Source: WFZT01 sp964571845 | GTDB taxonomy: Bacteria > Hydrothermota > Hydrothermia > B15-G9 > WFZT01 | Assembly: GCA_964571845.1 (NCBI GenBank) | Contig: CAZNDM010000054.1 | Location: 1 to 23,303, forward strand | Reading direction: 5' to 3' | Length of the DNA stretch: 23,303 nucleotides | In this document: positions 12,821-22,318 of the stretch, piece by piece | Position numbering within the stretch: position 1 is the stretch's first letter | Layout: every line of letters begins with the position of its first letter | Position numbers and translations under genes: made by a program | The notes under the pieces: model-generated | Told to the model about the DNA's origin: nothing | Seen by the model: only the letters and a program-made list of their open reading frames with translations | The model's database searches: none

Positions 12821-14713
12821 ATGAATCTTGTATATCCGGAAACTTATGATGTGATAGTTGTGGGCGGGGGGCACGCAGGGATTGAGGCTGCCCTTGCAGC
12901 TGCCCGTATGGGCGCAAAAACTTTAATGTTCACCCTCCATCTTGACCAGATCGGGCAGATGTCCTGCAATCCTGCAATAGGTGGTAGCGCAAAAGGGCAG
13001 CTGGTAAAGGACATCGATGCACTCGGTGGCGAAATGGGCATGGCAGCCGATGAGACGGGGATACAGTTCAAGATGCTCAATACCAAGAAAGGACCTGCCG
13101 TGTGGGCACTGAGAGCCCAATCGGACAGAAAAGCTTATAGAATCAGACAGAGACGCGTCGTTGAAAATCAGGAAAATCTTCACATTATGCAGCACGAAGT
13201 TACCCGTATTCTTGTCAAAGATGGAAGGGTCGTCGGAGTCAAGACCAAGACCGGCCTGGAATACAGGGCAGGTGCTGTCGTCCTCACAACCGGTACTTTT
13301 CTCGGAGGAGTAATCTGGATCGGTCTCACCTCGTATCCTGCAGGAAGGGCGGGCGAGTTTCCAGCAAACGAACTGTCCGAATCCCTTAAGTCCCTTGGAT
13401 TGGAACTCGGAAGATTCAAAACAGGAACATCCCCAAGAATTGACATCAGATCCGTTGATCTTTCCGTTATGGAACCTCAATACGGAGATGAGCCACCACG
13501 CGGATTCTCCTTCAGAAACCCTGTTCTTAAACTTGATCAGGTGGTCTGTTATGCTACAAGGACCACACCTGAAACTCACAGGATCATCAGGGAATCACTC
13601 GTAAGGTCTCCACTCTACACCGGCAAGATTGTTGGAAAGGGACCGAGATATTGCCCTTCAATTGAAGTAAAACTCGTTGAATTCCCGGACAAAGAGTCCC
13701 ACAGGGTCATTCTCGAGCCTGACGGCAGGGATACATTCGAGTATTACCTGAACGGTCTTGCAACATCCATTCCCGAAGAGTACCAGATCAGAATGTTAAG
13801 ATCCATTCCGGGACTGGAAAATGTAAAAGTGCTGAGGCCCGGATATGCAATTGAATACGACTATGTAATCCCAACTCAGCTTCACCCATGGCTTGAAACA
13901 AAAAAGATCGAAGGGCTGTTTCTCGCCGGACAGATCAACGGTACATCAGGGTACGAGGAAGCGGCGGCTCAGGGAATTATCGCGGGAATCAATGCTGCGC
14001 TCAAAGCATCAGGAGGGACACCCTTTTACCTGAAAAGATCAGAATCACTTATAGGTGTCATGATTGACGATCTGGTTACCAAGGGCACAGATGAGCCATA
14101 CAGGCTATTTACATCCCGCGCAGAATACAGGCTCATATTGAGAAGCGACAATGCACGGGATAGACTCATGCACTATGGATTGAAATTTGGTCTCATAAAA
14201 GACACTGAGTACAGGGCATTTTTAGAAGAGAAGAGGATGTGGGAAGAGGAGATTGAAAGACTCAAAAGAACCCGCGTTCACTACTCAAAAATCAACAGAA
14301 TCCTTGAAAGACTCGGCAAAGGCACGATTAGAGATTCTATCACTCTCTACGAGTTTTTGAAAAGACCGGAGATCCGCTACGAACACATAAAGGAACTGGG
14401 AGAAGGCAGGGATCTACCATTCTGGATAATCGAAAGGGTGGAGATCGAAGTAAAATACGAAGGATACATCAAACGCATGCTCGCAGAGGCAAAAAGATTT
14501 GAAAAGCTCGAAAATATCGAAATTCCCGAAGATCTTGACTTTAACGAAATAAAGGGCGTATCAAACGAGGCAAAAGAAAAACTTTCAAAGTTCAGACCGA
14601 GGACCCTTGGTGCAGCTTCAAGGATACCGGGGGTAAGGACATCCGATGTAATGGTCATTTATTATTATCTTGAGGAGAAGAGAAATCATGGGCTCTCCAA
14701 GGTCAAAAGTTGA
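12821..14713 (+). CDS. mnmG: tRNA uridine-34 carboxymethylaminomethyl enzyme
   Basis: With MnmE, this FAD enzyme (630 aa) makes the 5-(carboxymethyl)aminomethyl group on wobble uridine of several tRNAs. The FAD dinucleotide fold is VVGGGHAGIEAALAAARMG (13-31). The hallmark CNPAIGGSAKG follows (49-59, with C49), then the NAD-region motifs, and a second flavin motif GLFLAGQINGTSGYEEAAAQG from 365. TSRAEYRLILRSDNAR precedes the helical C-terminal domain that binds MnmE and tRNA. Length is normal. It heads the plus-strand run. No mnmE is in the window. Confidence 0.97.
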   Translation: MNLVYPETYDVIVVGGGHAGIEAALAAARMGAKTLMFTLHLDQIGQMSCNPAIGGSAKGQLVKDIDALGGEMGMAADETGIQFKMLNTKKGPAVWALRAQSDRKAYRIRQRRVVENQENLHIMQHEVTRILVKDGRVVGVKTKTGLEYRAGAVVLTTGTFLGGVIWIGLTSYPAGRAGEFPANELSESLKSLGLELGRFKTGTSPRIDIRSVDLSVMEPQYGDEPPRGFSFRNPVLKLDQVVCYATRTTPETHRIIRESLVRSPLYTGKIVGKGPRYCPSIEVKLVEFPDKESHRVILEPDGRDTFEYYLNGLATSIPEEYQIRMLRSIPGLENVKVLRPGYAIEYDYVIPTQLHPWLETKKIEGLFLAGQINGTSGYEEAAAQGIIAGINAALKASGGTPFYLKRSESLIGVMIDDLVTKGTDEPYRLFTSRAEYRLILRSDNARDRLMHYGLKFGLIKDTEYRAFLEEKRMWEEEIERLKRTRVHYSKINRILERLGKGTIRDSITLYEFLKRPEIRYEHIKELGEGRDLPFWIIERVEIEVKYEGYIKRMLAEAKRFEKLENIEIPEDLDFNEIKGVSNEAKEKLSKFRPRTLGAASRIPGVRTSDVMVIYYYLEEKRNHGLSKVKS

Positions 14714-15335
14714 AGTCAAAGGCATTGAAGCAAAGTATTACGATCAGCTCCTGGACATCCTCACACTCGGACAGTATCCCCGTCTTTTGAAGAAGGTTTT
14801 CTCTTTGATGGACATAAAACAAGGGAATAGCATCATAGATTTAGGAAGCGGGACAGGCAGAAACGCCTGCTACATGCTGAAAAGAGCCGGTAAAGACGCA
14901 AGATTCGTCGGGCTTGATATTAACGAGGACATGATAAAAAAGGCGAGAAAGAAGTGCAGGGATTATCCTAATGCTGAATTCATCAACATGAGAATCGAAG
15001 AGCCCATACCATTTGAAAATGAGTTTGATATCGCTTTTATATCTTTTGTTCTCCACGGTTTTGAGGATTACGATAAGAACAAGATCGTCGAAAATGTCGT
15101 CAAATCCTTAAAACCGGGAGGAAAATTTTACATCTTCGATTACAACGAGTTTGATGTGGACCGTGCACCTTTTTATGTTAGATTTTTTATCAGAAAACTC
15201 GAATGTCCACTGGCAGAGGAGTTTATCAACCTGAATCTCAAAAAATATCTCGAATCCTTTGGATTCTCCGATTTTCGGGAATGGACCTTTGCAGGAAGGG
15301 TAATTAGGTTGCTGGAGGCAACTTTAAAAGAATGA
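14688..15335 (+). CDS. Class I SAM-dependent methyltransferase
   Basis: A 215-residue Rossmann-fold methyltransferase of the UbiE/MenG-like type; the substrate is unknown. Motif I is DLGSGTG (51-57), the acidic residue that holds the ribose is D77 in VGLDINEDMIKKA, and LKPGGKFYIFDY (about 141-152) is the usual post-motif strand. The ATG at 14688 has GAGGAG ten bases upstream; a TTG at 14670 is possible but lies before this site. It overlaps mnmG by 26 bp. In many bacteria this slot holds rsmG, but the RsmG motif (GSGAGFPG-like) is absent, so it is not called RsmG. Confidence 0.85.
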   Translation: MGSPRSKVEVKGIEAKYYDQLLDILTLGQYPRLLKKVFSLMDIKQGNSIIDLGSGTGRNACYMLKRAGKDARFVGLDINEDMIKKARKKCRDYPNAEFINMRIEEPIPFENEFDIAFISFVLHGFEDYDKNKIVENVVKSLKPGGKFYIFDYNEFDVDRAPFYVRFFIRKLECPLAEEFINLNLKKYLESFGFSDFREWTFAGRVIRLLEATLKE

Positions 15336-15345
15336 ACCACCTGAT

Positions 15346-18318
15346 ATGATCCTCAGAGAATTACCAAAAGATAAGGATCTCGAATTTCCTCACATAATGC
15401 AGGTCAAGGCATCAGCCGGCAGCGGGAAAACTTACATCCTGTCTCTGAGATTTCTGCAATTCCTGCTCTCAGATGTGATACCTGACAATTCACCCAGAAG
15501 AATCCTTGCAATCACTTTTACAAATGCGGCAACTGAAGAGATGAGGAGAAGGATCCTGAAGTTCCTTAAGACCCTGCACCTGAAAGAAACAAGCGAAATC
15601 CTTGAGAAAATTTCAAAAATCACAACCGTCAGTGATATCAAAGAAAGAGCTGGCTTGGTCATCGAAGAGATTCTTTCAAATTTCGATAGTTTCCAGGTTA
15701 GAACCATAGATAGTTTTGTCAATCTCATCATCAGGGCTTCAACTTACGAGCTGGGTTTACCTCCAGAGTACGAGATCACATCTGATGTGAGGGAAACCGT
15801 TGAGCTTGCTTTTGCGAGACTCATTTCAAAAATTCCATCGAACCAGAGAATTAGAAAGATATTCTTCGACTACATAGATAGACTCCCTGAACCTGATTTC
15901 AAACCATGGGAGGCGGCAAAAAAAGAGGTTATCAGATTCATCGAATTCGAAAATAACTTTCATCTTCCAATAAGGTCCATTCAGACGGAAACAGACAGCC
16001 TCGACGAACTCATAAGTACTCTGAAAAACCAGCTCACTGAACTGATCAATTCATTCAGCGGTGATGAGAAAAAAAGGAAAAAACTCGAAAATGCATTGCG
16101 TGTCTTAAATCAGCGCATAAGCAAAAGTGATATTTTAGAAAAATTAGCCAGTATAAAATCCAATGCATCTGACGACATCCAGGAAAACATTGAAAAAATT
16201 ACAAATCTTATTATGAAATTGAATGCGGATAATGTCTTACTCCTCTTTGACGAGGTCAAAAACGAGATTGAATCGATTAAATCACGATCACGAAAGATAT
16301 TTCTCAGTGAACTTAACAGGCAGATAAATGAGTTTCTGAGAGACTCTCACCCTACCTGGATATACTACAAACTTGGGGAGTCCATCAGGCATTACATGAT
16401 CGACGAATTTCAGGATACAAGCGAACTTCAATGGTCAAACATTGAGCCTCTGGTAGAAAACTCACTCGCCAGTGGTGGTTCACTGTTCTTTGTCGGTGAT
16501 CAAAAACAGATGCTCTACAGATTCAGAGGGAGCTCCTTTAAAACCTTCGATCTACCCATTCAGAGATTTGGCCATTACAAAACCTACAGAATAGTCCTTG
16601 ACAAAAACTGGCGTAGCAGAGAAAACATCGTTGACTTCGTGAACTCAACTTTTGATTTTTCGAATATCAAAAAGCTGGAGGAATCTAAAAAACCGCTTAC
16701 CGGCGAGGCACTCAGGATCATCAAAGATTCTTACGACCATGTGCGTCAGGAAGTAAATGGAGAAAATACAGGCGGATATGTAAAAATCAAGTTTGGCAAA
16801 AACAAGGATGATTTTGAGGATTGGTTAAAGGAGGTCCTTGAGGACATTACTTCGAGATTTGCCTTTAAAGACATTGCTATCTTACTTAGAAACAACAGCA
16901 ATGTGAGAGAGGTTTCCCGCATCTTGATGTCCATGGATTACCCTGTGGTATCAAGCGCAAGTCTCGATATCAGGAATCATTATGTCATCAGAGCAATAAA
17001 ATCCCTCCTGACTTTCCTCGACTTTCCGCCCGACGACATGGCTTTTGCAAAGTTCATAACCTCTCCTGTATTCAAAGAACTAACAGGCGTGGACTTTGAA
17101 AAGTGGCTTCTGGAGTTAAGGGAATCAGACGATGTGCCCCTTTATAGAAGATTCAGAGAACAGTTTGCAGAAATATGGGACAAATACCTTGATGACCTCT
17201 TCAGAGGAGTCGGCTATTTCCCACCATACGATCTTGTGTGGCAGATAACAAAGAATTTAAAATTATTCGAAAGGTACAGGGATGCAGAGGCATTTGTTCA
17301 AAAACTTCTTGATGTTATTTACAAACTCGAAGAAAACGGCGCACTCTCTCTCAAGGACATTCTCGAAAGGTTGAACTACATTGATGACCCCATTTTCACA
17401 CTCGACATGCCTGTAGATGAAAATGCAATAACAGTAATGACCATTCACAAAGCAAAGGGCCTCGAATTCGAAGTCGTTGTAACCTGGTTGAATGAGCGCA
17501 GTTGGGGAGACACATTTACCATATATGCAGCTGAGGATTCTGCATACTTGATCAGTCTGAAAAGCGATTTTTCAAAAGGAAGCGCAATGATCGAATCGAT
17601 GAAAAACAGGGTGACTTCTTTGAACACCATTGACAATTTAAATGCCCTGTATGTTGCATTCACAAGAGCAAAGTCTGAGCTCCATGTATTTTTCTCCAGC
17701 AAAAATACACTGAAATCGCTTGTCAACGAAACGGAGATAGGAGAGCCGTGCAGAGGAAAACCGGTTGAGCAAAAAGAGCGTCCACCAATTCAGACAAACT
17801 ATCGTTTTATCGACTGGACTTCAAACCTTGCAAACACTGTAACAGGTGCCTATGAGCTGAAAGAGCCGATCAGACGAGGGGACTTTATTCATAGAGTGCT
17901 CTCAAGGATCAATCAGCTCCAGTTTTTCCCCGGAGAGCTCATGTTTGAATCATATCTCAAGGAGCAGATAAAACTGGTTTCGTATGAGCTGAACGCCAGG
18001 GATCTTGATTTTGATGAAATTTACACGAGTTTTGAAAAGTTTTTCTCCAAATCCAGTGTGGTTAAACTGTTTGAAGACGGTGATGTTTTCACTGAAAAAG
18101 AGATTTTTAATAGCCGGGGTGAACATCTCAGAATAGACCGGCTTGTCGTTAAGGATAGTGAGATATTTGTTGTGGAGTTCAAAACAGGTGAGCCCCATCT
18201 ACGAGAACACGAACTCCAGGTCAAAAAATATATGGAAGCTGTAAGAGAACTTTACCCCAATAAAAAAATCAGAGGTTTTCTCGTGTATTTTGACACTATT
18301 GATGTGCTGGAGGTCTGA
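15346..18318 (+). CDS. addA: AddA-like helicase-nuclease
   Basis: A UvrD-family helicase fused to a RecB-type nuclease (990 aa), expected to form the motor of an AddAB-type complex that resects double-strand breaks. Walker A is ASAGSGKT (22-29); ITFTNAATEEM is motif Ia; MIDEFQDTSE (351-360) is Walker B; FVGDQKQMLYRFRGS, DKNWRSREN, TVMTIHKAKGLEFEVVV and YVAFTRAK follow. The C-terminal nuclease has H849 (GDFIHRV), D931 (RIDR) and E944-x-K946 (EFKTG), then HELQVKKYM. It is shorter than B. subtilis AddA (about 1230 aa). It begins 10 bp after the methyltransferase with no clear ribosome site, and the AddB gene starts on its stop (TGATG). Confidence 0.9.
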   Translation: MILRELPKDKDLEFPHIMQVKASAGSGKTYILSLRFLQFLLSDVIPDNSPRRILAITFTNAATEEMRRRILKFLKTLHLKETSEILEKISKITTVSDIKERAGLVIEEILSNFDSFQVRTIDSFVNLIIRASTYELGLPPEYEITSDVRETVELAFARLISKIPSNQRIRKIFFDYIDRLPEPDFKPWEAAKKEVIRFIEFENNFHLPIRSIQTETDSLDELISTLKNQLTELINSFSGDEKKRKKLENALRVLNQRISKSDILEKLASIKSNASDDIQENIEKITNLIMKLNADNVLLLFDEVKNEIESIKSRSRKIFLSELNRQINEFLRDSHPTWIYYKLGESIRHYMIDEFQDTSELQWSNIEPLVENSLASGGSLFFVGDQKQMLYRFRGSSFKTFDLPIQRFGHYKTYRIVLDKNWRSRENIVDFVNSTFDFSNIKKLEESKKPLTGEALRIIKDSYDHVRQEVNGENTGGYVKIKFGKNKDDFEDWLKEVLEDITSRFAFKDIAILLRNNSNVREVSRILMSMDYPVVSSASLDIRNHYVIRAIKSLLTFLDFPPDDMAFAKFITSPVFKELTGVDFEKWLLELRESDDVPLYRRFREQFAEIWDKYLDDLFRGVGYFPPYDLVWQITKNLKLFERYRDAEAFVQKLLDVIYKLEENGALSLKDILERLNYIDDPIFTLDMPVDENAITVMTIHKAKGLEFEVVVTWLNERSWGDTFTIYAAEDSAYLISLKSDFSKGSAMIESMKNRVTSLNTIDNLNALYVAFTRAKSELHVFFSSKNTLKSLVNETEIGEPCRGKPVEQKERPPIQTNYRFIDWTSNLANTVTGAYELKEPIRRGDFIHRVLSRINQLQFFPGELMFESYLKEQIKLVSYELNARDLDFDEIYTSFEKFFSKSSVVKLFEDGDVFTEKEIFNSRGEHLRIDRLVVKDSEIFVVEFKTGEPHLREHELQVKKYMEAVRELYPNKKIRGFLVYFDTIDVLEV

Positions 18319-21113
18319 TGGATAAGGTTATTTTTCTACCACTCGAAGAGGATTTAATAGAATTTGTCGCAGACAAAATCATCGAAATTTCGAACGGAAA
18401 ACGGGACCTGTCGAACATCAGGGTCGTTTTTCCGGGGAAAAGACCGGGGCACTTTCTCAGAATAAAGCTCGCCCGAAAAATGAAGAAATCATTCTTCCCA
18501 CCTGAGATCCAGGAAATAGAGAAATTTGTGCACGATATTGTTTCAGGAAGGTATCAAATCATAAAGAAAATAGACCCGTTGAACGCAGCCTGGCTCGTTT
18601 ATGAATCTGCAAGAAAATTTGTCAGCATTCCTGAATTTGAATCCTTTTATCACTGGGCAATTAATCTTTACAAGCTGTTCGATGAACTTGATCAGGAGCT
18701 TGTTGAGGACCTCGAAAGTATTCCGGATCTCGTTGAGATTGAGAGTGACCTGATTCCCGGAAAAATTCAGGAGATCTGGAGGAAAATTAAGGATATAAAA
18801 ACCGTGTTCGACGAGAAACTGATCGACTCCGGTTACTACTCTCCCGGGATGCTCTACAAACTCGTTGCAAAGAATGAAGACCTGATACCCGAACAGTTTA
18901 CGATCTTTGCTGGCTTTTTTGCTCTGACAGCATCACAGAAGAGAATTTTGCAAAATATTTTAAAAAGAGACCTCGGAATCGCTATTTTTCAGGGTGATCC
19001 TGATAAATGGTCAATACTGAGGGAGATCAAAAACAGTCTTCCTGAACCACATATTGTCAAGAAGGGGATCTCGAAGACACCCGAGTTTAAGATTTTCTCC
19101 GGCTTTGATCTGCATTCCGAGATGGCAAAAGTTAGAGACATTCTTGGCGATCTCGAGAATGAACTCACGGACAAACCTGATAAACTTGCAATTATTCTGC
19201 CCAAAACAGAGAGCCTTATTCCTCTAATTTACCAGGCAATCAGCCATTTTCCTAAAAACTTCAATATCGCCATGGGATACCCTCTCAAAAGAACTCCTCT
19301 TATCTCCCTGTACGAAGCGGTCTTTAGAACCCAAGAAAACAGGATAGCTGATTATTTTAGAAAAGATGTGCTCAAGGTGTTGACCCATCCATTTGTAAAA
19401 AACTTAAAGATCGAGGGGGATACTACACCCTTCAGAATTGCAGTGCACACATTTGAGGAGTATGTAAATCAGTACGAGCTGGTTGTATTTGACCTGAGGG
19501 ACAGGTCCTTTCTGAATGAGATCTTTAAACGGATCAGGAAAACGCTTCCAGACGCAAATATAGCAGAAAAAGTTGTCCAGAAATTTCGGGAGGTCATCAG
19601 ACTCTTTTTCTATAATTTTGAGAATATCACCACTTTCAAGGCTCTAAAAGAAGCCCTCGAAGAGTCAGCAACATTTTTGCTTGAAAATGGGAATCTGGGA
19701 GCCTACAGACTAAATTTTGAATTTTTGCAGAAGTTTTTTGACACAGTGCGTTCAATTGAAGACTTTTTCTTTATTAATGAGAATTTTGAGCCTCATAACA
19801 TATACAGGATTTTCCTTTATCGTTTGAAGGAGGCAAGGGTGGCATTTGAGGGCACGCCTGTTCAGGGTATCCAGATCCTTGGCTCACTTGAAGCCCGTGG
19901 TCTAAATTTCGAAAACATCATTTATCTGGATTTAAATGAAGGCATAGTGCCCGGCGAGCCTGAGATTAACCCCATAATTCCACCACCATTGAGAGCTACC
20001 CTCGGCCTGAGCGACCACAAAAAAACCGAAGAGATATATCGTTATCACTTTAAAAGACTATTCCACTCATCGCGCAGAGCATACCTTCTCTACATGGATA
20101 CGCCTTCATCGGCGAGAAGCCGCTATCTCGAAGAACTCATCTGGCAAAAGGAAAAGGAAGCTGGTGAAATACTCGAGGACAAACTCGTCGAAAAGAGGAT
20201 CTTTAATGTAAAATTTCAGAGAAAAATCAAGGAAGAAGTCCAGAAGACCGATGAAATAATGGAAATTTTAAGGAATATGATATGGAGCCCCACAGCGATT
20301 GACACCTACCTCTATTGTCCCATGAGGTTTTACTTTAGATACATTTTGAACATGAGGGACGAGTCCGCCTCTGAAGACATCGGCAGGGACAAAATTGGTC
20401 AAATCGTCCACTCTATCCTTTATTCATTTTACAGACCAAATATAGGAAAGAAAGCTGATTACACGAACATACTGACAAAAGAAAGGCTTTATGCCATAAT
20501 AGACGAGAAATTCAGAAACGAATATCCGGAAAAATGGGGCACCGCACTCCTCGTCAAAAAAGCCACCGAAAGTGCTCTCATGAAATTCCTTAAAAAAGAG
20601 AAGTCCGAAAACCCCGACCGTTACATACTTGAACTTGAATTGCCCATCAGAACCAGACTGAAATTCGGTGATCACGAAATTTTGTTCACCGGACGAATTG
20701 ACAGGGTGGAGAGGGTCAACGGTGAAATACTCATCACTGACTACAAAACATCCAAGTCGTTGAAAAATCCCCTCAAAAAACCAAGAAAAACCGATGATGT
20801 AAAGAATTCCAGAGACCGTATTAAAAAGTTCGTTGAAAGTTTCCAGCTTCCTATATACCTTGAGCTCTACAGAAGCATTAAAGGGATAAACGGATACCAG
20901 CACATAAATGCAAGACTGGTATCGCTGAAGGATTTTAAAGAACGAACCTTGTTCGATATAAAAGACAACAGAGATGAGAAAATGAAGCGGATTCTCAACC
21001 TGCTTGAAGAATTGATATATGAAATTTTTGATCCGGAAATACCTTTTTATGTCGATGGCTCCAGCTGTAAAGGCTGTCCTTACATTGAATTCTGCGGGGT
21101 GGAATACTCATGA
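18318..21113 (+). CDS. addB: AddB-like Fe-S nuclease subunit
   Basis: Partner of the AddA-like protein (931 aa). The N-terminal region aligns in style with inactive-helicase AddB relatives: instead of a P-loop it has VVFPGKRPGHFLRIKLARK near 35-53, so ATP hydrolysis is not expected here. A motif-V-like stretch, GSLEARGLNFENIIYLDLNE, follows. The nuclease is intact: GQIVH with H698, D795 (GRIDR) and D808-x-K810 (DYKTSKS). Fe-S ligands are C667 (LYCPMRFYFR) and C917, C920, C926 (CKGCPYIEFC), the AddB/Cas4-type arrangement. GGAGG lies four bases before the ATG, inside addA. The stop overlaps sbcD at ATGA. Confidence 0.85.
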   Translation: MDKVIFLPLEEDLIEFVADKIIEISNGKRDLSNIRVVFPGKRPGHFLRIKLARKMKKSFFPPEIQEIEKFVHDIVSGRYQIIKKIDPLNAAWLVYESARKFVSIPEFESFYHWAINLYKLFDELDQELVEDLESIPDLVEIESDLIPGKIQEIWRKIKDIKTVFDEKLIDSGYYSPGMLYKLVAKNEDLIPEQFTIFAGFFALTASQKRILQNILKRDLGIAIFQGDPDKWSILREIKNSLPEPHIVKKGISKTPEFKIFSGFDLHSEMAKVRDILGDLENELTDKPDKLAIILPKTESLIPLIYQAISHFPKNFNIAMGYPLKRTPLISLYEAVFRTQENRIADYFRKDVLKVLTHPFVKNLKIEGDTTPFRIAVHTFEEYVNQYELVVFDLRDRSFLNEIFKRIRKTLPDANIAEKVVQKFREVIRLFFYNFENITTFKALKEALEESATFLLENGNLGAYRLNFEFLQKFFDTVRSIEDFFFINENFEPHNIYRIFLYRLKEARVAFEGTPVQGIQILGSLEARGLNFENIIYLDLNEGIVPGEPEINPIIPPPLRATLGLSDHKKTEEIYRYHFKRLFHSSRRAYLLYMDTPSSARSRYLEELIWQKEKEAGEILEDKLVEKRIFNVKFQRKIKEEVQKTDEIMEILRNMIWSPTAIDTYLYCPMRFYFRYILNMRDESASEDIGRDKIGQIVHSILYSFYRPNIGKKADYTNILTKERLYAIIDEKFRNEYPEKWGTALLVKKATESALMKFLKKEKSENPDRYILELELPIRTRLKFGDHEILFTGRIDRVERVNGEILITDYKTSKSLKNPLKKPRKTDDVKNSRDRIKKFVESFQLPIYLELYRSIKGINGYQHINARLVSLKDFKERTLFDIKDNRDEKMKRILNLLEELIYEIFDPEIPFYVDGSSCKGCPYIEFCGVEYS

Positions 21114-22318
21114 AAATACTTCACACTGCTGACTGGCATCTTGGGAAAGTTTTTGAGCAGTCTCAGATTAACTTTTCGCTTATAAACGAGCAAAAAAGAA
21201 TACTCGAAAAGATCACAAAAATCGCAGACGATGAAAAGATTGATATCGTTGTCATTGCAGGAGACATCTTCGATTCGTACAATCCGCCAAATGAGGCAAG
21301 GGCACTATTCCACGAGACCATTCTTGAACTGTCGAAACACGGCGAAAGACCGGTAATAGTAATCTCAGGAAACCACGACTCGCCTGAAGGACTTGCCTCG
21401 ATCAAACCCTTTACTGAAAAATTTGGGATCTTTATCCATCATCTTCCCCGGGAGGAAAAAAAGACCGTCAGATTTTCCTTTACCTCCTTCTCTGCTGAAC
21501 AGCAAGGAAACTGGCTACACATAGAGCTTAAATCAGGAGAAAGTGTCAACTTCTACCTTCTACCCTTTGTGTCTGAGACGCGACTCAATGAGGCATTCCA
21601 CGGTGACCACCTTTTTGATAAAACTCTGTCGTACAACGACAAAATCCAATCTCTCATCTCATCACCTCCCCCATTCAGTGGAGATCATTCAATACTTGTA
21701 TCACACATTTTTGTTGATCGTGGACTGCCCGGTGGATCGGAGAAAACCCTGATACTTGGCTCCTCCTATACTTTTGAAACATCAAGGATACCTGACAGTT
21801 ACTCACTCGTCCTTCTCGGACACCTGCACAGAGCCCAGCAAATTGAACACCGAATCTTTTACTCAGGATCGATTTTCCCCATGAATGTTCGGGAAATAGA
21901 AAATTCTCCATCAAAGTATGTGAGCGTGTTTGACATGCACCCTGAAGGGTTTGACATGGATCTTATCGAGATATTGCCGGAAAACTATGTTGATCTTAAG
22001 AAATTTGAAACACTGGAAAAGGCTCTTGAACACCCGATACCGGAGGGATTGATTTTCATAGAGATTGAAAAACCTTTAACAGACCAGATCACTTTTTCTG
22101 AAGTTGTGAAGAAATTCAAAGGGAAACTCCTGGGCATAACATTCGGGAATCCGGAGGAACTCGAGGACGAGTACTACACCCGGATCGACCCTTCCAAACT
22201 GTCTGACAGGGAACTGTTCGTCGAGTTTTACAGAAAACAGACGGGTACGGAGCCGGAAGAAGAGCTTATCAGAATATTTCTCGAAATTATGAATGAGGTG
22301 AGAAATGAGGCCGGTTGA
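21110..22318 (+). CDS. sbcD: SbcD (Mre11-type) nuclease subunit
   Basis: The phosphoesterase subunit of SbcCD (402 aa), which with SbcC removes hairpins and protein-blocked DNA ends. Two-metal residues are visible: D8 and H10 (TADWHLG), D52 (AGDIFD), N88 and H89 (GNHDSP), H199 (LVSHIF), H238 and H240 (GHLHRAQ). A capping domain follows in the second half. It is coupled to addB by ATGA, and the sbcC start lies inside its end (14 bp overlap). Confidence 0.95.
   Translation: MKILHTADWHLGKVFEQSQINFSLINEQKRILEKITKIADDEKIDIVVIAGDIFDSYNPPNEARALFHETILELSKHGERPVIVISGNHDSPEGLASIKPFTEKFGIFIHHLPREEKKTVRFSFTSFSAEQQGNWLHIELKSGESVNFYLLPFVSETRLNEAFHGDHLFDKTLSYNDKIQSLISSPPPFSGDHSILVSHIFVDRGLPGGSEKTLILGSSYTFETSRIPDSYSLVLLGHLHRAQQIEHRIFYSGSIFPMNVREIENSPSKYVSVFDMHPEGFDMDLIEILPENYVDLKKFETLEKALEHPIPEGLIFIEIEKPLTDQITFSEVVKKFKGKLLGITFGNPEELEDEYYTRIDPSKLSDRELFVEFYRKQTGTEPEEELIRIFLEIMNEVRNEAG

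Noticed and set aside
12921..13604. Frames of 69-218 codons overlapping mnmG on either strand
   Set aside because: They lie wholly inside mnmG, whose motifs are unambiguous, and show no family resemblance.
14688..15335. RsmG (GidB) assignment by position after mnmG
   Set aside because: The motif I and following sequence are UbiE-like and the RsmG signature is missing.
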